DNA of 64,000 nucleotides from Medicago truncatula. Lineage: Eukaryota; Streptophyta; Magnoliopsida; Fabales; Fabaceae. The DNA lies in contig NC_053043.1 of assembly GCF_003473485.1 (NCBI RefSeq), positions 1,932,001-1,996,000 on the forward strand, written 5' to 3'. The number at the start of each line of letters is the position of its first letter. Position 1 is the stretch's first letter. Made by a program: the position numbers and the translations under genes. The notes beneath the pieces are model-generated. The model was not told the DNA's origin. It did no database searches and saw only the letters and a program-made list of their open reading frames with translations. Positions 59,876-64,000 of this stretch are shown piece after piece.

Positions 59876-62605
59876 CTACATATGCAAACTGTTAACCTCT
59901 CTCAATGGCAATCGGCCATCAAAATTTTCTTCAATTTTTTTATTTGTGCAAGGAAAAAGAAGACCATTTGCACTATCTTGAGCAGAACCATGTAGCTTAT
60001 CACAAACTACTGAATCCATTGCTGTTTCATTTTCCTCATCTATAGAAGTGTTGAACTGCATATCCTCACTAGACAAATCACCAATTTTGCCATAGATGTA
60101 CTCTATATGTGCCAACATATCTTCCCTTTCTGTCGATAACTTTGTAATATCTAGAAGCAAATTTCCATTCTCAAACTTGATCTCTGCAATCATCTGTTCC
60201 ATCTTCTGCTTTTCATTCGTCAACTTTTTAGTTTCTAACTCCATGGCTTCTAATGATAATTGAAACTGCTTCGCTTCGTGTTTTAAATGGCAATATGATT
60301 CTTCAGTCTGTGCCAAATTCTCAAGCAAACTTTTAATTTCCAATTCTGATTTAATTATTCTTGTGCTCTTCTCTTCAATTTCTAGCTTTGTCAGGTATTC
60401 TGCATTCTTCAAAGCCTCTGTAACCATGCTAACCTCAACCAACTTTTCCACTTGAATTGAAAACGAGAAACACAGGGCCTCCAAAAAATCTTGTTCTGAT
60501 GCTTTAGCTAGCTCCTGAAAGTGCTTTATAGTTTCATCTTTCTCGTCTTTAATCTTCCAAAGAAGATCTTCCTCCTGCTGAAGGGCTTTTTGTGCATCTA
60601 GTTGAGCAAGAACTGCATCTTCTAATTCTTTTTTTATGGATTCTTGCTTCAGGCTCGCAACGGCTATATCTTTCTCAAGATCTTTTATGCAACAATCCTT
60701 CTCCATCATTGTTTGGACAAGTTCATCTTTCTCTTGCTTAAATCTCTCGGCTTCCTTTGCTTTCTCTGCATTACAGGATTCCAGTAAAGCTATCTGCAGC
60801 TGAAGGTCTTCTGTATCCCTCTCCTGATCCTTGACAATGCAGAGAAGGTTTTTGTTCTCCAGCTTAAGGGCTTGCTCATTTGCATCCCGTGACAGAAGAG
60901 AAGTTTCCATCTCTTTACACGTTCCCTGAATTTCTTGATAGGAAACTCTAAGAGTTTCAACAGTAGACTTCCAATGCCGCGCTTCACAATCTAATCGAGA
61001 TAGTTCATCATTCTTACTGGCCATTTCATGTTTTAGCATTTCTAGAGCCTCAAATGAAACTTTTCTTTCATGTTTTAGGGTGTTTTCCATCTGCAAGAGC
61101 TGTTCTTTCAATATGAGTTGGCCTGCAGATGATTCCTCAAGACATTTCTTCTGGTGTTCAAACTCTTCCTCCAACAGAAATTGTTTTTGTGCCATAGTTT
61201 TTAGAGAATTATCTTTCAATCTCAGTTGCTCACTAAAATTTAGAATCGTATCGCCATTCTCTTCGACACAAACTGCTTTACCGGTTTCTGTACCGAATGA
61301 TTTGGAGTAAGCATCAGCAACAGCAAGGACAGATTTAAAGATCAACAGTTCAATATGATTCTCTTCAATAGCACAATAACAATTTTCCAGTTCTATCTGA
61401 AGCTCCCTAATTTCTTGTTCTTTGTTGGTTAGTGCAGATTGATAACCAATAACATCTGCTTCCATCTTTGCTACCTGACAATCCCATTGAGATTCTTTAG
61501 ACTTGAGAACTGAAGAACAGTTTTTATGAACCTCCTCCAACTTTCTAAGCTTGTTGCGAAGCTTAGATGTCATAGAATTCCCTCCCGCACCACGTATTTG
61601 AGCTTCTCTAAATTCTTTAAGCAAATCACCCACTTCCTGATTATCCTGTTCAAGGAGAACAATTTTCCTTTCCAATTCCTTCACAAGAATCTCTTTCTCT
61701 GCCAACGAGTTTCTTAGCTCGGCTATCTCATCATTCCTCCGAACGGTCAATTCTTCTATCTCAAACTTCTTTTCTTCACACTGACCATAAACATCCTCAA
61801 AACTAGTCTTGAACTCGGATATTTCAGCCTCCAAAAGCTTCCTCTTACTTTCTTCGCAAGCCAAAGCATGATTACACATCTCGAAACGTGATTGAAGCCC
61901 CTCCAAAGTTCTTGTCTGAGAATTCAAACTCATCTGCAAGGAAGATATTTCACCAACCAGCAAAGATCTCTCCTTTTCCCACTCCTCCTTGCTCAATTGA
62001 AACTGATCTTTAAGATGTTGATAAGCTTCTTCAAGATGCTTAAACTGTTCATTTCTCCATTTAATTTTATCTTGCACAGTAACATTTTCTTCCTCCAATT
62101 GCATTATCACATCCTCTTTCAATTTCATCGTCTTGGCTTGCTTAGCTCTCTCCTCAGCCTCAATACACTTCTTCTCAGCAGCCAATAACGACGACTTAAG
62201 GCGCGAAACTTCTTCGCTACTTTCACAAACATTCTTCTCCAAACAACTGTTTCTAGCAGTAATTTCATCCAAAGTCAAAACCAACTCACTATTACTTCCC
62301 TCCAATTTGAACACCCTCTCAGCAAACCTAGCTTCAATCTTGTTATTCTCCGAATTCAAATGCACAATGTACTTCTCTTTTTCGCGCAAACTAGACTCAA
62401 GATCCTCATTAATTCTCTTCAGTTCATAAATCTCCTCTGACTTGAGATCGAGCTCACGGGCATGTTTCTCAGCAAGATTTGTAGTTTCTCGGGCACGATC
62501 ATTCTTCAAACTTTCAATTTGTTGTGTTTTGACTCGGCATTCTGCCCTAAGCTTCTCAAGTTCTGCTTTAGCATAATCTAAGTCAGTGTGCGAGCTATCC
62601 TCCAT
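59876..62605 (-). CDS. long coiled-coil protein, At4g38062-like
   Basis: A single coding exon of 909 aa. Nearly the whole length from about residue 8 to 860 is Glu/Lys/Leu-rich heptad sequence typical of long coiled coils. Segments such as WRNEQFKHLEEAYQHLKDQF, RNDEIAELRNSLAEKEILVK and SKLRNKLRKLEEVHKNCSSV match my memory of Arabidopsis At4g38062, an uncharacterised golgin/CAP-gly-like coiled-coil protein of about 1050 aa; this copy is shorter in the C-terminal half. The tail (860-909) is less helical and ends PLREVNSLHM. No membrane segment or signal peptide. The function is unknown; a tether or scaffold is plausible only by analogy. A 5' UTR intron is visible upstream. The start is the first ATG after its acceptor. 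Confidence 0.88.
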   Translation of the reverse strand: MEDSSHTDLDYAKAELEKLRAECRVKTQQIESLKNDRARETTNLAEKHARELDLKSEEIYELKRINEDLESSLREKEKYIVHLNSENNKIEARFAERVFKLEGSNSELVLTLDEITARNSCLEKNVCESSEEVSRLKSSLLAAEKKCIEAEERAKQAKTMKLKEDVIMQLEEENVTVQDKIKWRNEQFKHLEEAYQHLKDQFQLSKEEWEKERSLLVGEISSLQMSLNSQTRTLEGLQSRFEMCNHALACEESKRKLLEAEISEFKTSFEDVYGQCEEKKFEIEELTVRRNDEIAELRNSLAEKEILVKELERKIVLLEQDNQEVGDLLKEFREAQIRGAGGNSMTSKLRNKLRKLEEVHKNCSSVLKSKESQWDCQVAKMEADVIGYQSALTNKEQEIRELQIELENCYCAIEENHIELLIFKSVLAVADAYSKSFGTETGKAVCVEENGDTILNFSEQLRLKDNSLKTMAQKQFLLEEEFEHQKKCLEESSAGQLILKEQLLQMENTLKHERKVSFEALEMLKHEMASKNDELSRLDCEARHWKSTVETLRVSYQEIQGTCKEMETSLLSRDANEQALKLENKNLLCIVKDQERDTEDLQLQIALLESCNAEKAKEAERFKQEKDELVQTMMEKDCCIKDLEKDIAVASLKQESIKKELEDAVLAQLDAQKALQQEEDLLWKIKDEKDETIKHFQELAKASEQDFLEALCFSFSIQVEKLVEVSMVTEALKNAEYLTKLEIEEKSTRIIKSELEIKSLLENLAQTEESYCHLKHEAKQFQLSLEAMELETKKLTNEKQKMEQMIAEIKFENGNLLLDITKLSTEREDMLAHIEYIYGKIGDLSSEDMQFNTSIDEENETAMDSVVCDKLHGSAQDSANGLLFPCTNKKIEENFDGRLPLREVNSLHM

Positions 62606-62619
62606 TCTTTAATTTGCCC

Positions 62620-63069
62620 CTAAATTACATACAGATTTGAGATTTTATGACTAAAGTTCTGCTTGGATAAACAACTTAAATCACAGCTTTTATCATAAGC
62701 GCTTATCATGATAAGTGCTTTTGTATAAACCATTTCTATATCAAAAGATAAAATTAGGTTAAATCATTTTAGTACAAGTTATAAGCTGTTTTCAAATGTG
62801 AGTAGATACATTCAAAAAAAGTGAATTCGAACATGCCATAAGAAATACATTGATTAACTTTAATAAATTGAAAATTACAAGAATTAAAAAATAAAATTAG
62901 ATTTGTGCAAAGTATAAGTTGAAAAAATAGATCTGGTCCATAATAATGTAATACATAAATGCGTAAATTCAAGAGAGAATGATAATATATTAGTAATGTA
63001 ACGGTCACAATAATGATAATAATGAAAATTTGTTGTTAAGATGGAAGAGAAATGAGGAAGGAGCGTTAC
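62620..63069 (-). other. 5' UTR intron of the coiled-coil gene
   Basis: On the minus strand ACGAACTCAG|GTAACGCTCC (donor, border 63070) and TATGTAATTTAG|GGGCAAAT (acceptor, border 62619) define a 450-nt intron 14 nt before the start codon. It contains a fragment (62655-62800) related to the MITE in carbonic anhydrase intron 5 (CTTGGATAAACAACTT, CATAAGCGCTTATCATGATA). Confidence 0.7.
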
Positions 63070-63070
63070 C

Positions 63071-64000
63071 TGAGTTCGTTGTTGATGAAAATTGAGACCG
63101 AAACGGAACACAACAGAATCAATCAATTATGAGACTGTGTGTGTGAGACAAAGCGACCAGGACGCGGTCTTTTCTTTTCAAATTTGGGTTTTTTTTGTTT
63201 GGAAAGGTAAGGGGGAAAAAAAGGTTTAATAAGTAATTTTGACCTCTCAAGTTTTAGAATTGTGTGATTTTGACCTAAGTTTAAAATGTGTGATATTGAT
63301 CACTTAAATTTACACTCTTTTGTGTTCACTAGTCTCCATTCATATTTTGATCAATTTTGAAAGGAAAAATGCTCGCGTGGTTAAATTTAATGATGTGGCA
63401 TCTCCATGCATTCGTAAGTGTGAAAATTGAAAAATGTACGAGATTTCTAAAATAATGGAATTATTTTTGACTTATTAGAATACCTAAGATCAACTACATG
63501 ATGTAAAACACAAGGAAAATGGGCAGAACACAACTTAAATGCGGGCACTCGGCGTTTATATGAGTGACAGGTGCAACTTAGGGTTGTCAGAAGCCTCTAT
63601 TTTATGTGTTTTTGGGTTCCAATAGTAGTAATTCTTCGTAAATTTGATTGTAATGTATTGTTTCATTGTTATTACATAACTATAAGTGAACGAGTACATT
63701 TCTTGAATCAAAAGTAGTTCTGATTTCAAATGATTGTACATCTTCGTGAAAGGTTGTTTTCTCATATTTTAAGTGGTATGGATTTTGATATATACCTCAA
63801 AATCTTATGCAAAATTTGACGTCGAGTGTTCTTTTATTTTTTTAATTAAAAAAATATGTTATTTTTTTCGTTGGCAAACAATTGGAGATGCCACGTCGTT
63901 AAAATCATCAATTATCACATCTTATGTAAATTTTTGACATAATTTATCAATAATGGACAACAAATAAAATTAACATCTTTAAGCGCATCAAACTCACAGT
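63071..64000. other. promoter of the coiled-coil gene and AT-rich flank
   Basis: The noncoding first exon and promoter lie at about 63071-63200. The remainder has no supported gene to the end of the window. Confidence 0.4.

Overview
The window is plant nuclear DNA, most likely from a papilionoid legume close to Medicago truncatula. It is AT-rich, its genes carry GT-AG introns, its protein families are typically plant, and the space between genes is packed with MITEs, tRNA-derived SINEs, hAT, Mutator-like, CACTA, LINE and LTR remnants. The species call is inference. There is no sign of bacterial operons, CRISPR arrays or plasmid functions.

Six protein genes are well supported, and exon coordinates are given for the spliced ones. 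(1) 6.9-7.2 kb, minus: a secreted proline-rich PELPK-like cell-wall protein. (2) 15.0-18.2 kb, minus: a nine-exon beta carbonic anhydrase of the CA5 type (302 aa). (3) 26.3-27.9 kb, minus: a single-exon J-like/zinc-ribbon protein (534 aa) whose HPD motif is DPN. (4) 41.9-51.5 kb, plus: a 17-exon Ulp2-type SUMO protease (957 aa) with an intact His-Asp-Cys triad. (5) 53.2-54.8 kb, plus: a three-exon MDP1-like HAD phosphatase (197 aa). (6) 59.9-62.6 kb, minus: a 909-aa coiled-coil protein resembling Arabidopsis At4g38062. A possible first exon of a seventh gene lies at 407-535 on the minus strand. The genes look like ordinary neighbours with unrelated housekeeping roles and no shared pathway.

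Between them, 1-6 kb holds foldback MITEs and a CACTA terminus. 8-15 kb has SINE pieces, an LTR promoter/leader remnant with two kinds of short tandem repeat, and a diverged 0.4-0.6 kb direct duplication. 19-24 kb has a LINE 3' end, two Stowaway MITEs, other foldbacks and a 0.5 kb near-perfect hairpin. 28-33 kb has a Cassandra-type TRIM carrying two 5S-rRNA-like segments and a non-autonomous hAT. 33-38.5 kb is a dense cluster of nested inverted repeats with a repeated exon-like unit. 40-41.7 kb is a dead LINE reverse transcriptase bracketed by two SINEs with clear target-site duplications. 55-58.5 kb has a decayed hAT transposase element with a Mutator-type MITE and a SINE piece inside it, then a Stowaway inside another foldback.

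The most unusual structure is the 33-38.5 kb inverted-repeat cluster. I did not see a convincing new protein system. All assignments come from reading the sequence; no database search was run.
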